Origin: Siderastrea radians | Taxonomy: Eukaryota > Cnidaria > Anthozoa > Scleractinia > Rhizangiidae | NCBI GenBank assembly: GCA_964017195.1 | Contig: OZ024895.1 | Span: forward strand, 17,506,034-17,570,033 | DNA: 64,000 nucleotides | Reading direction: 5' to 3' | Shown: piece after piece, positions 1 to 11,200 of the stretch | Layout of the letters: every line of letters begins with the position of its first letter | How positions within the stretch are numbered: position 1 is the first letter of the stretch | Made by a program: the position numbers and the translations under genes | Notes under the pieces: generated by a model | Told to the model about the DNA's origin: nothing | Databases searched by the model: none | The model's input: the letters and a program-made list of their open reading frames with translations, nothing else

Positions 1-2288
1 TACGAAATAGATATCAGAAATGGAAAGAAAATGATGAAATTAGTAAGATTTTTAATTTTGAGGTTACTGACGTTAAAGTGAGACATTTAACGGTAATTTT
101 AATGTTCAAAAAAATACCAAGACTTATAGGGAAAAAAGCTGCTGGGTGGCAAGCTTTGCCACCCAGCATACAAATCTTTTATAATTTTCAACTTTCAAAT
201 TGTCCTTAAATCTTGCACTTAAACGTTAGTGGCGTCGAAGTTGAAAATCCTACGAATTTCATGAAGCCCTTTCCATTTCAGCCATCTATTTCGAGTCACG
301 ACCATTTATTATGATTGACAAGGTCACGTGACACGGTTATGCAAAGAGCCTATTAAAATCAACTTCTCGCCTCAAATAAACACTCATCTTTCTCCCTTCT
401 CAAGAACTATGATGTATCGATGGTGCAATCCACCAATTGCATCATCATACTAGTGCCAATCCCTTCTCTTCCTAAGCCACCGTTCCTTAACGCGCTAATA
501 AGCTGCAAAACACAGCTGTCGTTTCTCTCCTCTGCGAAATACAGGTTACCCAATGAGAAAACTTACAATCCACCTCGGAAACCGTCCCCCCATAAAACGC
601 CAACACAATATTACCATACACCGCTGCTATACAAAACGCAACTTTTAAAGCAAATCACATTCACAGACGCGTGATATGCTCCTCCATTCACAAATCCTTC
701 CACTCCCACATTTTTACATCCCTCAAAATGTCAATCCTCTTAACAAAACTCCTGCGCTAAAAAAATTTTCACCTTAACCACTAACTAGACAACACAGCCA
801 ATTTCGCATTCAATCCTATTAGTTGCTTTACTCAGTTGCCCATGCGTCATACAAGATAAATGCAGAAACCCCAAACTTAACAACCCCTTGCCGTTCATAT
901 CTAAAATAATGTAAATTAAAAGACAAGAACACACGTAGGTAACATTCAGCAGACTAATATGCGCATGTGTCTTACATAAGGCAGTACCGCTCTTGAGTAC
1001 CCGTACCACAAGCTTTACAGCACTTTGTTCGTATGTTAAGCCAACTGACCCCCCCCCCCCAACCAAAAAAAACCGCCCCAATTTATAAACTGGCGGTCGC
1101 CATAGCGACGGCCGGTTAAATAATAAATTCCTCGCTTCTCGAGGCGTGAGCTTGGGCTGCCTGTGGTAAATATCTGGCTTTATTGCAACAATAACAACAA
1201 CAAAAAACGAGAGAAACACAAAACAATCGTCAGATGATAAAATGGAAATGACCAGAGTTCAAGACCTTCATGATACACATAGAACACAACACTTCTACAA
1301 GCTCTAAGCTCCTTGCTTATTTTAGTGATCTCATATAATTTAGCGCACAGGCTGCAGTTTTTAAAGATCTGAAACGATGAAACGCTTTATTCAGCTAACT
1401 AGCCACTAACGTAGAGGTCTATGTCTGATGACCCGAACGAAGGCGAACAAGATAGTCATTAAACAAAGCGCTTTTCTTCCCGTCTTTATTTTTAACTTGA
1501 TACATGTTAAGAGTTGGCAGCTGAACTGCGAGCGATGTCTACAATTTGTTTCATTGTTTGAAGCCGGAGTTGTACGGGAAAAGCTTAAATTACACTTAAA
1601 AGTCTGTGTCTCCGTTGAGACCGTGCAAGGAAATCAAATTGAATCTTCGAGCTTATTTCTTGAGTAGTCTATTCTTTTCCTCTTTCTCCGCTCAGGGCCG
1701 GGACACTTGCGGCAAGGAGGTGGGCCTGTCGGGGCCTGAAATGCGAGCGAGATGGAAGACTTGCGTGATTCAGAGCTATTTTCGCCGGAACGGATTTAAC
1801 AAGTTTTATACTTTTAAGGTTTTGGCATTTTTGCCACAGAAAGCAACAGCAAAATGTCAAAAATCTCCAAAATTATGTTGGTACTATTGCTTGCTACCAT
1901 TAGTGCCAAATTGCCGTTTGTACCTGTAAATCGGAAAACTCTAATGCCATTCATTCCCAAGCCAAATGTGATGTCCTTCTCAAACCATTCAGCCAGCGAA
2001 TGTAAAAGACAAGCGACGCTGCTGGAGAAATACAAACGCTGGGGAAATTTTTATTTTATTTGCTGTACATATACCTCTTCCGTTGTAATATACCTTATAA
2101 TTAAGGGAACGGGTTCCAGCCAGAGTATCGATGAAAACAAACAGAACGTTTTCTCGGTTGTCGAAAGGTTAAAATGCAAATTGCAAAATAACTGCCAATT
2201 TTCGTGCTATGCAATCAAAACCACCTAGCAACATTGGTGACTTCCAATGTCAAGTTTAGGTGTGTCAAGGCTACTTTTGTGTCAAGCT
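1..2288. other. No gene recognised
   Basis: I see no convincing exon, RNA gene or transposon protein here. Open frames are short, without recognisable domains or good splice context. A C-tract followed by A-rich sequence lies near 1,049-1,075, and a perfect hairpin near 141-167 is listed separately. It could be intergenic DNA or the outer part of an unrecognised repeat. Confidence 0.5.
141..167. repeat. Perfect 12-bp-arm hairpin
   Basis: Two 12-base arms, GCTGGGTGGCAA and TTGCCACCCAGC, are separated by three bases. It is too short to assign to a transposon family and no adjacent gene suggests a terminator, so it is recorded as structure only. Confidence 0.6.
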
Positions 2289-2292
2289 TTAA

Positions 2293-3375
2293 GAGCAGAT
2301 GTCTGTAAATATCGACCGGAGGCGTGCAATAAGGAAAATATCAAAATTCTGAAAAAAATTCACAAAGTAGCCCTAGGTGAACTATTAACAGAAATATATT
2401 TTTTACTTCGATCCGATAATTGTTTTAGACGTACGGAGGTAATCTTCATTTCGCAGCTCTCGGACCTGGCTTTCAGGGTCTCACACAGTGCATCGCGAAA
2501 AGCCCGTTAACAAAATCAAAACAATTTTAACGAGAACAACAAATAACTAATCACATAGAGTAGTTAATTACACACATTTTGAGTGTTCATTTTGTCAATT
2601 TGGACTTGAATGGAATATTTGGGAGAATATTCAATATTTATATTATTTTGAGCGATTTCTTGCAATGAAAAATTGACAAAATTGATGGCCTAAAATCATC
2701 GACTGGTACATGGCGTACAGTAAAGTATCCTATACCACGTAAAAGAGCATTACTTCTTCTTTCAAAATCCGTTTTCAAAACCATGGGCAACTCAAAAGAA
2801 AATTTTTGAGGCCACAAAATACAAGTACTACTTTCGTGTAATTTGAGCGTTCCCGACACGGTAGTCCATGATAAAAACTCAGATAAAACACGACACAAAA
2901 ACATGTTTGAAAATCCATTGTTTAATAAAAGCAGTTTTCAGGCATCAGTACATGTTAACAAGACTATTTTGCGGGATTTGGTATCGTTTGGGCGAAATAA
3001 ATAGACGAATTTAACCTGTTTCATCCACCTTAATCTACACGAGTCACGTGAAGTTTGTCAAAGGTCAAGTATTCCGACACGTAAACACAACCAAATCCGA
3101 ACATTTTACGCTCAGAAATTACTTTCTAACACATAGATCAATCGTTAATACTACATGTTTTTCGTACCTTATTCTGGGCTCCTGGGTAGCGAGGAAATCT
3201 AGCAGAACTATCGCGAACGACATCTTCGGCGGTTACTGCGTTACTCTAGATTACAAGGGAAGACCGCTGTCACGTTACCTTCATTATGGGCTCCCCAAAA
3301 AATTCTCCACCTTACCCCGAGAATATAATAGATATATCTATATTGAGATTGTGAATCGCCACATTCTTTATTAAC
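2293..3375 (+). repeat. Left arm of the long terminal inverted repeat
   Basis: It matches the right arm in reverse complement with scattered substitutions. Short matching reading frames occur in both arms (one encodes a peptide containing KFVKGQVFRHVN), but they carry no recognised domain and are probably incidental. Compared with the right arm it lacks a block of a few tens of bases near 3,230. Confidence 0.75.
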
Positions 3376-3545
3376 CTCAAACACAAAAAATGAGTCATAT
3401 TATATTATATTTTTTAAGCGCATTCTCTAAACCTTACGCCTATTAACTTCAGTACTGTAAAGTTAAATGGACGAATGCACAAATGCATCAGTTTTTTTCC
3501 CAGAAATTAATTTAGGAGTCTGGACTTAAAGGACTTAAAGGAGAG

Positions 3546-4077
3546 TTTAACCTCACTTTACCCACACTCTGCAATAAAGGAGCGCGAGTGCTGTATTTCC
3601 CACTGTGTCACTGATTTTTATAGCGCACAAAGCGCGTAGAGGGAGAACAGGGCTGGGGCGAAGAAAGGAAAAGCCGTTTTTTTTCATGTTGTTTTTTTCC
3701 TATGCGCCCTGGCCCGCTCCGGCTGTGGATGCGCTTTCACTGAAAACACACTGGTAAAGAACATGGATTTAAGCTATTTCTCATCAACTGAGTTTATCTT
3801 AGAAAATACATTTTAACCTCACTTTACCCACACTCTGCAATAAAGGAGCGCGAGTGCTGTATTTCCCACTGTGTCACTGATTTTTATAGCGCACAAAGCG
3901 CGTAGAGGGAGAACAGGGCTGGGGCGAAGAAAGGAAAAGCCGTTTTTTTTCATGTTGTTTTTTTCCTATGCGCCCTGGCCCGCTCCGGCTGTGGATGCGC
4001 TTTCACTGAAAACACACTGGTAAAGAACATGGATTTAAGCTATTTCTCATCAACTGAGTTTATCTTAGAAAATACAT
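3546..4077 (+). repeat. Tandem duplication, period 266 bp, two copies
   Basis: The block beginning TTTAACCTCACTTTACCCAC at 3,546 is repeated from 3,812, and both copies end in AGAAAATACAT. By eye the copies look identical, implying a recent duplication or an assembly duplication. No reading frame runs through both copies. Confidence 0.8.
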
Positions 4078-4471
4078 GTAAAGCGCCCTCACCACTCGTG
4101 AATTTTCCATGTTTTACATAGACCGCCCTTGTCATCTGAAATAATCATTTGCGGCGCTTCCCCTACCGCGTCCCTTTCTTTTGCAACTTGCGGGTGTGAA
4201 AATCGACTGGATTAACAACAGTGCGTCCACAATGTCCGCCACCTAGTGCAGCAGCATACTGACACGATGCCATTTACAAGATAATTTTGGGCGAATTTAC
4301 TTTCAAATTATGTAAACTGTTGTCAGGCCCAAAAGTGGTCCTGATGGAAGGCTGGATTGAAGAGTACAAACAATGGACCATTTGCTGAGATACAATTGGT
4401 AAACTGAATGCCATTGCAGACCAAGTGCGGCTTCAAGCAGTTCACAGTGATGACTACTGGCAAAAGCAGGA

Positions 4472-4668
4472 TCTTATTTTCCAAGAAAATAAGACCCCCT
4501 TGGCAGCCCCTCCAATACCTCGGCCATTCCTATTGTTCGTAGTTATTCCTGTGAGTTCATTATTATTGAACAATAATGAACTCACAGGGATAACTACGAA
4601 TAACAGCAATGGCGGAGGTGTGGGAGGGGCTGCCAAGGGGGTCTTATTTTCTTGGAAAATAAGACCCG
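4472..4668. repeat. Near-perfect palindrome (foldback MITE)
   Basis: The left half reads CTTATTTTCCAAGAAAATAA inward; the right half returns as its complement and ends in CTTATTTTCTTGGAAAATAA. The centre is near 4,570, with arms of roughly 95 bases. Both strands therefore encode almost the same spurious peptide, a good sign that these frames are not genes. Confidence 0.8.
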
Positions 4669-5045
4669 AAGGACGGCTTTTTTTTTCATTCTTATTTTCA
4701 TTCATTGCTAAAGAAAACACAGGATTTTTTTTTACTCATTGAAAGCAGATCCACCCAAAGGCACCTATTTCTTCGATCGCTTTGAGGTGATGAGATGGCT
4801 AACCAACAAGATCTGAGAGCCGGTGATCTAAACATCCCACACTTGAACTTGTACTTTAAGTCCAGACTCCTGAATTAATTTCTTGGAAAAAACTGATGCA
4901 TTCGTGCATCCATCCATTTAACTTTACAGTACTGAAGTTAATAGGCGTGAGGTTTACACATACGCTTTATTAATAAATGTAACGAAGATCCTCGCAGTTA
5001 TTAACGCAACTTATGCAGTTGCGAAAAGAAAGCCTGAAAAAATCA

Positions 5046-5116
5046 GGCTTGCCGGGATTCGAACCCTGACCTCTGCGATACCGGTGTAGCGCTCTAACCA
5101 ATTGAGCTAACAAGCC
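5046..5116 (-). repeat. tRNA-like sequence, array 1 unit 1
   Basis: On the minus strand it has a GGCTTG/CAAGCC acceptor-like stem, a D-arm (GCTC/GAGC) overlapping an A box, and a T-arm with GGGTTCGAATCCC as the B box. The anticodon stem has an A-C mismatch, position 33 is C, the nominal anticodon is GGT, and the linker after the acceptor stem is irregular. It is best called a tRNA-derived SINE head, not a tRNA gene. Confidence 0.65.
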
Positions 5117-5289
5117 AACTGGGAGCTGGTCATTAAATTGGTTCGTAATATACCCGGGAAAGATGAAGATGAAATTATGAATATATGAAATTCATATATT
5201 TGAAGTGCGGAGTGGAGAAATAAATGTAACGAAGATCCTCGCAGTTATTAACGCAACTTATGCAGTTGCGAAAACCCTGAAAAAATCAG

Positions 5290-5360
5290 GCTTGCCGGGA
5301 TTCGAACCCTGACCTCTGCGATACCGGTGCAGCGCTCTAACCAATTGAGCTAACAAGCCA
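5290..5360 (-). repeat. tRNA-like sequence, array 1 unit 2
   Basis: Same tRNA-like fold as unit 1, on the minus strand. It has CTGCA rather than CTACA on the 5' side of the anticodon stem. The A and B boxes are intact. Confidence 0.6.
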
Positions 5361-5563
5361 ACTGGGAGCTGGTCATTAAATTGGTTCGTAATATACCCGG
5401 GAAAGATGAAGATGAAATTATGAATATATGAAATTCATATATTTGAACTGCGGAGTGGAGAAATAAATGTAACGAAGATCCTCGCAGTTATTAACGCAAC
5501 TTATGCAGTTGCGAAAAGAAAGCCGGGTATATTACGAACCAATTTAATGACCAGCTCCCAGTT

Positions 5564-5634
5564 GGCTTGTTAGCTCAATTGGTTAGAGCGCTGCACCGGT
5601 ATCGCAGAGGTCAGGGTTCGAATCCCGGCAAGCC
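5564..5634 (+). repeat. tRNA-like sequence, array 1 unit 3
   Basis: Same fold on the plus strand, preceded by GGGTATATTACGAACCAATT. The unit is joined head-to-head with a partial minus-strand unit ending near 5,523. The short frame across it (LVRALHRYRRGQGSNPGKP) translates the tRNA-like head and is not a protein. Confidence 0.65.
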
Positions 5635-5849
5635 TGATTTTTTCAGGCTTTCTTTTCGCAACTGCATAAGTTGCGTTAATAACTGCGAGGATCTTCGTTA
5701 CATTTATTTCTCCACCCCGCAGTTCAAATATATTAATTTCATATATTCATAATTTCATACGCTTTATTGTTGGTTTTGCTGTTTTACTATGCAAAGCACA
5801 TTGAATACTTATCTAGAGAATGTGCTTAAACATATATAATATAATATGA

Positions 5850-6262
5850 TTTGTACGTATTACGGCATATTTCGAACAAATGTTCATCATCAGAGAGGTA
5901 AACTCTGATATGCCTATCTATATATTAACAGAACAAATGTCGGAAAAACATCAAACGCCCCGAGCGGGATTCGAACCCACGACACCCCGATCTCATGGAA
6001 GGTGCTCTAACCACTGAGCTACCGAGGAGACACAGTGAAGTAAGTCGAATATTTGCTCCAAAGAAAACAGTGATTACCAGACATTTGCTCCCAGGCCTCT
6101 CGGACTGGGAATTACTTCTGGGGGTCGTCGAGACGCATTGTTCATCGGACCCAGATGTTATAGACCATTACAAATGTACGTAATACGGCATATTTCCGAC
6201 ATTTTTTTCTGTTAATAGATAGATAGGCATATCAGAGTTTACCTCTCTGATGATGAACATAA
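5850..6262. mobile_element. Foldback element with a second tRNA-like core
   Basis: About 63 bases at 5,881-5,945, containing CATCAGAGAGGTAAACTCTG, recur in reverse complement at 6,199-6,261. The core at about 5,957-6,030 on the minus strand resembles a tRNA: TAGCTCAGTGGTTAGAGC D-arm and GTGGGTTCGAATCCCGC T-arm. The anticodon stem does not pair properly, so I call it tRNA-derived. Confidence 0.6.
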
Positions 6263-6289
6263 TATGATTTATTTATTTATTTTTGAATT

Positions 6290-7396
6290 TAATAAAGAAT
6301 GTGGCGATTCACAATCTCAATATAGATATATCTGTTATATTCTCGGGGTAAGGTGGAGAATTTTTCCGGAAGCCCATAATGAAGGTAACGTGACAGCGGT
6401 CTCCCCTTGTAATCTACAGTAACGCAATCTCTGCTGCCGTTGACATAATTTTGAAACCGCCGAAGATGTCGTTCGCGATAGTTCTGCTAGATCTCCTCGC
6501 TACCCAGAAGCCCAGAATAAGGTACGAAAAACATACAGTATTAACGATTGATCTATGTGTTAGAAAGTAATTTCTGAGAGTAAAATGTTCGGATTTGGTT
6601 GTGTTTACGTGTCGGAATACTTGACCTTTGACAAACTTCACGTGACTCGTGTAGATTAAGGTGGATGAAACAGGTTAAATTCGTCTATTTATTTCGCCCA
6701 AACGATACCAAATCCCGCAAAATAGTCTTGTTAACATGTACTGATGCCTGAAAACTACTTTTGTTAAACAATGGATGTTCAAACATGTTTTTGTGTCGTG
6801 GTTTATCTGAGTTTTTATCATGGACTACCGTGTCGGGAACGCTCAAATTACACGAAAGTAGTACTTGTATTTTGTTGCCTCAAAAATTTTCTTTTGAGTT
6901 GCCCATGGTTTTGAAAACGGATTTTGAAAGAAGAAGTAATGCTCTTTTACGTGGTATAGGACACTTTACTGTACGCCATGTACCAGTCGATGATTTTAGG
7001 CCATCAATTTTGTCAATTTTTCATTGCAAGAAATCGCTCAAAATAATATAAATATTGAAAATTCTCCCAAATATTCCATTCAAGTCCAAATTGACAAAAT
7101 GAACACTCAAAATGTGTGCAATTAACTACTCTATGTGATTAGTTATTTGTTGTTCTCGTTAAAATTGTTTTGATTTTGTTAACGGGCTTTTCGCGATGCA
7201 CTGTGTGAGACCCTGAAAGCCAGGTCCGAGAGCTGCGAAACGAAGATTACCTCTGTACGTCTAAAACAATTATCGGATCGAAGTAAAAAATATATTTCTG
7301 TTAATAGTTCACCTAGGGCTACTTTGTGAATTTTTTTCAGAATTTTGATATTTTCCTTATTGCACGCCTCCGGTCGATATTTACAGACATCCGCTC
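6290..7396 (-). repeat. Right arm of the long terminal inverted repeat
   Basis: This is the reverse complement of the left arm. Its inner edge is TAATAAAGAATGTGGCG, matching the left arm's inner edge in reverse, and its outer edge ends at GCTC next to TTAA. Confidence 0.75.
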
Positions 7397-7758
7397 TTAA
7401 ACCATTAGCTACAGAGTGACGTAAACGCAGGCATTTTGAAGAACCAGCTTTAAAATTGGAATAATGAGACATCTTAGTGAACACGATTTTAAAATACATG
7501 TTTCGCTCACTATTTAACACTGGAACATCTTTGTCGAGAAATAACAACTATTTCTCAGAATCACAAAATACAAGCTACATTCCGCAAATCAAGACAACGT
7601 ACGTTAAACGCATGCCTACGAAGCATTTTTCCTGCATCTTCATCTACAAAAGAGAGGAAGAACCTTTTAGGTGATAAATAACGCGTTCTGGCCAGGAATT
7701 ATTTACTGCACGCCCTCAGTTCTGTAATGCGTGTAAAAAGAACCATGTTCTCTCCAGT

Positions 7759-7764
7759 TTTATT
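7759..7764 (-). promoter_or_regulatory. Candidate polyadenylation signal for gene 2
   Basis: AATAAA on the minus strand, about 250 bases beyond the stop codon of the last gene 2 exon. The position is reasonable for a 3' UTR end, but this hexamer is common in AT-rich DNA. Confidence 0.35.
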
Positions 7765-8012
7765 TTTTTCTAAAGAAGCCTACACGTGAAAGTTACTGAA
7801 AGTTGTAGGCGAGCAGGGGATGTCACTCGCGTGACGTCGTCTTAGTTGTCTTACCTTACGGATTTCTCCTCGCCCGCGTGGAACACGGGAGAGGCCAAGG
7901 GGTGTTGAGAATGTTCAGGATTGAAACAATGAATCAAAGAACCAAATATGTTAAGAAAGTCACCGACTTTGGACAAAATACCACAAAAAGCAAGCAGAAA
8001 AATTTGGGTTAA

Positions 8013-8263
8013 CTAACCCTTTTTTCGTAAGCCCTCAAGAGCTTCCCTGAGAACAGCAAGATCTTCAATTGCCAAGTCATCCTTCTTAAACCTGTGTTTC
8101 AAAATTATTTTCAGTTGGGCGTCGTCGTCCTCCCAAGTCTTGATAATTTGATTCTTTGCTTGATCAAGATTACCGGGCGTCTCCAGCAATTTGGCGGCGA
8201 TGGGCATGAGATTATAAATGGCTTTCTCTACGCCAAGTAGACTTCTTACGTAACCACAAACAT
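8013..8263 (-). CDS. Gene 2 terminal exon, helical C-terminal module
   Basis: The minus strand has a clear acceptor (TTGTAATTTTTGCAG), then 251 bases open to a TAG stop. Entry is phase 1: the leading AT joins the G left by the upstream donor at 8,745 to give an Asp codon. The 83-residue module looks helical and charged (KTWEDDDAQLKIILKHRF) and ends KKG. Its placement after ZU5-UPA is where PIDD and UNC5 have a death domain, and the Trp-containing half faintly resembles late death-domain helices, but the match is weak. I do not assign a family. Confidence 0.7.
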
Positions 8264-11200
8264 CTGCAAAAATTACAAATGTGAGTGAGCAATAACTGAA
8301 TGCGCAATTGTGTCAATTGTCCCTTTTGGTTTCGGCGTATCCAATTAAAACGTTTCCCTGTTCAGGCCAATTAAAACAGGAAATTGCCAATCAAATGGTA
8401 CAATCGACTGTTGTAATGATCTAGCGGGACATTTTGAGGGTTATTTCAGGATCCGTAAAAGGAGGGTGTGCTTTGGTACGACTGCGCAATTCTATTTCTC
8501 TTTCTACCTTCATGCGCTGTTTCTGAATCTCATTGACTCTGATGATGACATCCACACTGGATGCCGATTCTGGTCACTGTCATTCAACAACAGTCCTTTT
8601 CAAGACTACACTCACTACACTACTTTTCAGGACTACACTTCACCCACTTAGCGATCACGCACACCCTAGCTACTTCTAACATCACACCCGGGTTCAAAGA
8701 GTTTACTGTATAACACGTGGTTTTATTATAGCTATCAAACCCACCTGTTTCGCTGAAATGCCTCTCGCTGATGTACCCATTATCTTTTTTGATACTGATT
8801 TTCCCACACAAAATCCTGGCATCTTCCGTGTATCTCAGTCGAAGTCTCTCGACTTCTCCAGCGTTCCGCCAAACATGTGACTTAACCGTGATGCAAATAC
8901 ATTCCTGTTGACTGTCATCCAGATTGTAGTACAGTCTTCCTCGAGATGAACAGAAATGTGAAGTTTTTTATTGTTGTAGATGCGGTTTTCTTCCTGCATA
9001 TCAGTGGAATGTACATGTAGCTCGGTGAATCCTTCCTTTTGGAGTTGCACCAAAGCAGATGACTCATTCTCTTTGTAAGACTGTTGATGATATACTTCTT
9101 GGCTCACGAATAGTAGGGCAAGCTCTTCGTGTATTGAATTCTTGTTATGCAGCGCTGATATTGTATAGTTAAATGCCCCCCTGTTTAACCTGGTTACCAT
9201 TTCTGTGAAAGATTTAGACTTTAGACTGCATAAAATCTCATAGAGCGTGAAATGTTCGATTTCAATGATCACTTCTGCAATTTTGTCATCAAGCAGGGAA
9301 AGCTTTGAGGCCTGTGTGATGTCTCTCCAGACGATCTTTCGATCTCGGTCCTCGGTTCCTTCCAAAATAAGAACGTCGTCACACTTGAAATGTTTCATTT
9401 CGAAATTGGTTGTCAAAGTTACAGGCTTCTTGAAAAGAAGGCCATTGGGTTGGAGATTAATGACGGGCGCAGCAATCATAACGTCATTTTCAAGATCCTT
9501 TTCAACTATTCGACCATAGTGCTTGGCAGGATCCTCCAATGATAAAGTTATAGTCACAGGTTTGTTGACAGCTCCGGGAGGGCACACCAGTTTGACACCC
9601 TTCCCAGCAACTTCGCCACCCTCACTGGTAATGATGTTGGATGTGATATACGTGTCCATCCATGGTGATATCCCCTCACTGCTCACCGGCAAGACACCTT
9701 TTGGTATAAAAAGAAATTATTTAATCAAGTATTTCATTATTAACACCCACATACCACATTGCCTCTAGCGGCTTACTGAAGCTATTTGCACCGCTTCCTT
9801 GCACGTCGTGTATGTCGTTACATAGACTTGTGATTTATTGTTTGCCACAATGATTAAATTTCAAAACATGGAATGGCCCTATCCTTCCTTTTCTCATTCT
9901 TTTTAACGCAGTAAAGGGAAATGATCTAAAGGCAGTCAAATCGCGATAAAACTCCATAGAAACAACACTTAGTAACGTTTCACTAACTTCTTATGCTGAT
10001 TGATGTGTTTGTATGTGTCTATTTCTTCATTGTAAAACTCAGTTCGACTTTTCCATAGACACCCTTACATTACATTTGGGTCTCTTGTGGTGATGAAAGG
10101 TAATTTTAATTTCAATTTTATGTTAAGAGCACTATAACTGTACACAATCTTTTACGTTAGCACACCGTGAGCGAATAAATTAACAGAAACATATCTCTTG
10201 GTTAGTAACCGTACCCCGACGCATTTCGAAACCTACTGTGGTTAATGTGCACAATAGCTACCTTAGTAGTTTTAGACTGCTCTACTGAGGTGCTTTATGG
10301 AGACATATTCTTTAACTTAATGGTCTGGTTTGAATTCGAGGGAGTTCTTTGGAGTTGGCACCAGCCCTTCCTTCATGCCCTGCCCAATTAACAGCAGAAT
10401 TTAAACCACATAAATTCTGAAGCTTGTCTGGACAGTCAACAGAGAAATAGGCTTCTGTGTCTCGCAATTCCAGCGACGATTGAACTTTTTTGCTTCGGTT
10501 TGGGGTTTCCTAGTTTTTAGTACGATTTATCAAGAACTTCAAATACTCTGATTGCTAAAGAAACTCGCAAGCCTTTAGGATGTTGATGGGTCTTGAGATG
10601 GCTTCCCCTTTAATTGTACGGTGTATTGCAACCCTGACACCCGTCAAGGCACTTGGTTTGAATTCCTTTTTCTAGTTTCTAAAAAGGAAGTTCGCGCCCA
10701 AAATCCTCCCACGTTCAGAGTATTTTGAAACTTTTGTTGCAGTAAGGTATTGACCAACTTATGCCAGAAAGGCAAAGAAATTCGGGGGTGATCGTGCTCG
10801 TTTCAGAGATACACTTTTTGTGTATAGGGAATTGAAAACCGTCGTGTTTCTAGAAGCTTTGGTCATGCAGGACGATATCGGCTTCTTTGCAATCAGCAAG
10901 AGAAAAAGTTAAAGAGAGAGCTCTAGATAAAATGGATGTATTGATTTCAACACAAAAAGGTCTATTGCGTAAATTTCGGCAGCTGATGTCATTCCTTGGC
11001 GTAGAATTACCCTCACAAAAGGATACTTGTAAGAAATGAACGCACAGATTTGAAGAAAAAATCGATCACGTGTGAGTAGGAAAAGAGAAACCGCAATTAA
11101 AGCTTCTCACGTTTAGAAGTTTTTGGTTTTTGGTAAAAATGAAGAGAATCAGTAAAGGAAGTAAACTATTGAAAGACAACTAACATGAAATCTCATACAT

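Larger units (their letters stand above)
3424..4965. mobile_element. Nested 1.5-kb inverted-repeat element
   Basis: About 105 bases at 3,424-3,530, including CTATTAACTTCAGTACTGTA, recur in reverse complement at about 4,853-4,955. Between them lie the 266-bp tandem duplication and a palindrome. No transposase frame is present, so it is a non-autonomous element nested in the larger composite. Confidence 0.65.
4972..5755. mobile_element. Three-unit tRNA-like (SINE-type) array with 13-bp target duplication
   Basis: The block holds two tRNA-like units on the minus strand, then a partial minus unit joined head-to-head to a plus unit. Each unit is a tRNA-like head, a tail with two small hairpins (GCCTGATTTTTTCAGGC and GCAACTGCATAAGTTGC) and an AT-rich end. 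CATACGCTTTATT occurs immediately before (4,959-4,971) and after (5,756-5,768), so the array behaves as one insertion or expanded after a single one. A second three-unit array lies at 23,669-24,344. Confidence 0.75.
2293..7396. mobile_element. 5.1-kb inverted-repeat composite element flanked by TTAA
   Basis: Sequence from about 2,293 to 3,375 reappears in reverse complement at about 6,290 to 7,396. Both outer ends read TTAA followed inward by GAGC, at 2,289-2,292 and 7,397-7,400. That layout fits an element making TTAA duplications, as piggyBac-like elements do, but no transposase is visible. The interior holds a nested inverted-repeat element, a 266-bp duplication, a palindrome, a tRNA-like array and a second foldback. 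A diverged relative of the terminus starts next to TTAA at 29,038. Element identity and the TTAA duplication are inferences; the inverted repeat is seen directly. Confidence 0.7.

Noticed and set aside
785..1219. 144-residue minus-strand protein
   Set aside because: No domain, no splice context, and the frame crosses a homopolymer C-tract.
4454..4742. Overlapping genes on both strands
   Set aside because: The two frames encode nearly the same peptide because the DNA is a palindrome.
5046..5116. Functional tRNA-Thr(GGT) genes
   Set aside because: The anticodon stem is mismatched, position 33 is C, the acceptor-to-D linker is irregular, and each lies in a repeated unit with a SINE-type tail.
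5567..5752. Protein frames containing LVRALHRYRRGQGSNPGKP here and at 23.6-24.3 kb
   Set aside because: They translate the tRNA-like head of the SINE-type unit on its sense strand; repeated copies and the A/B boxes explain the apparent conservation.
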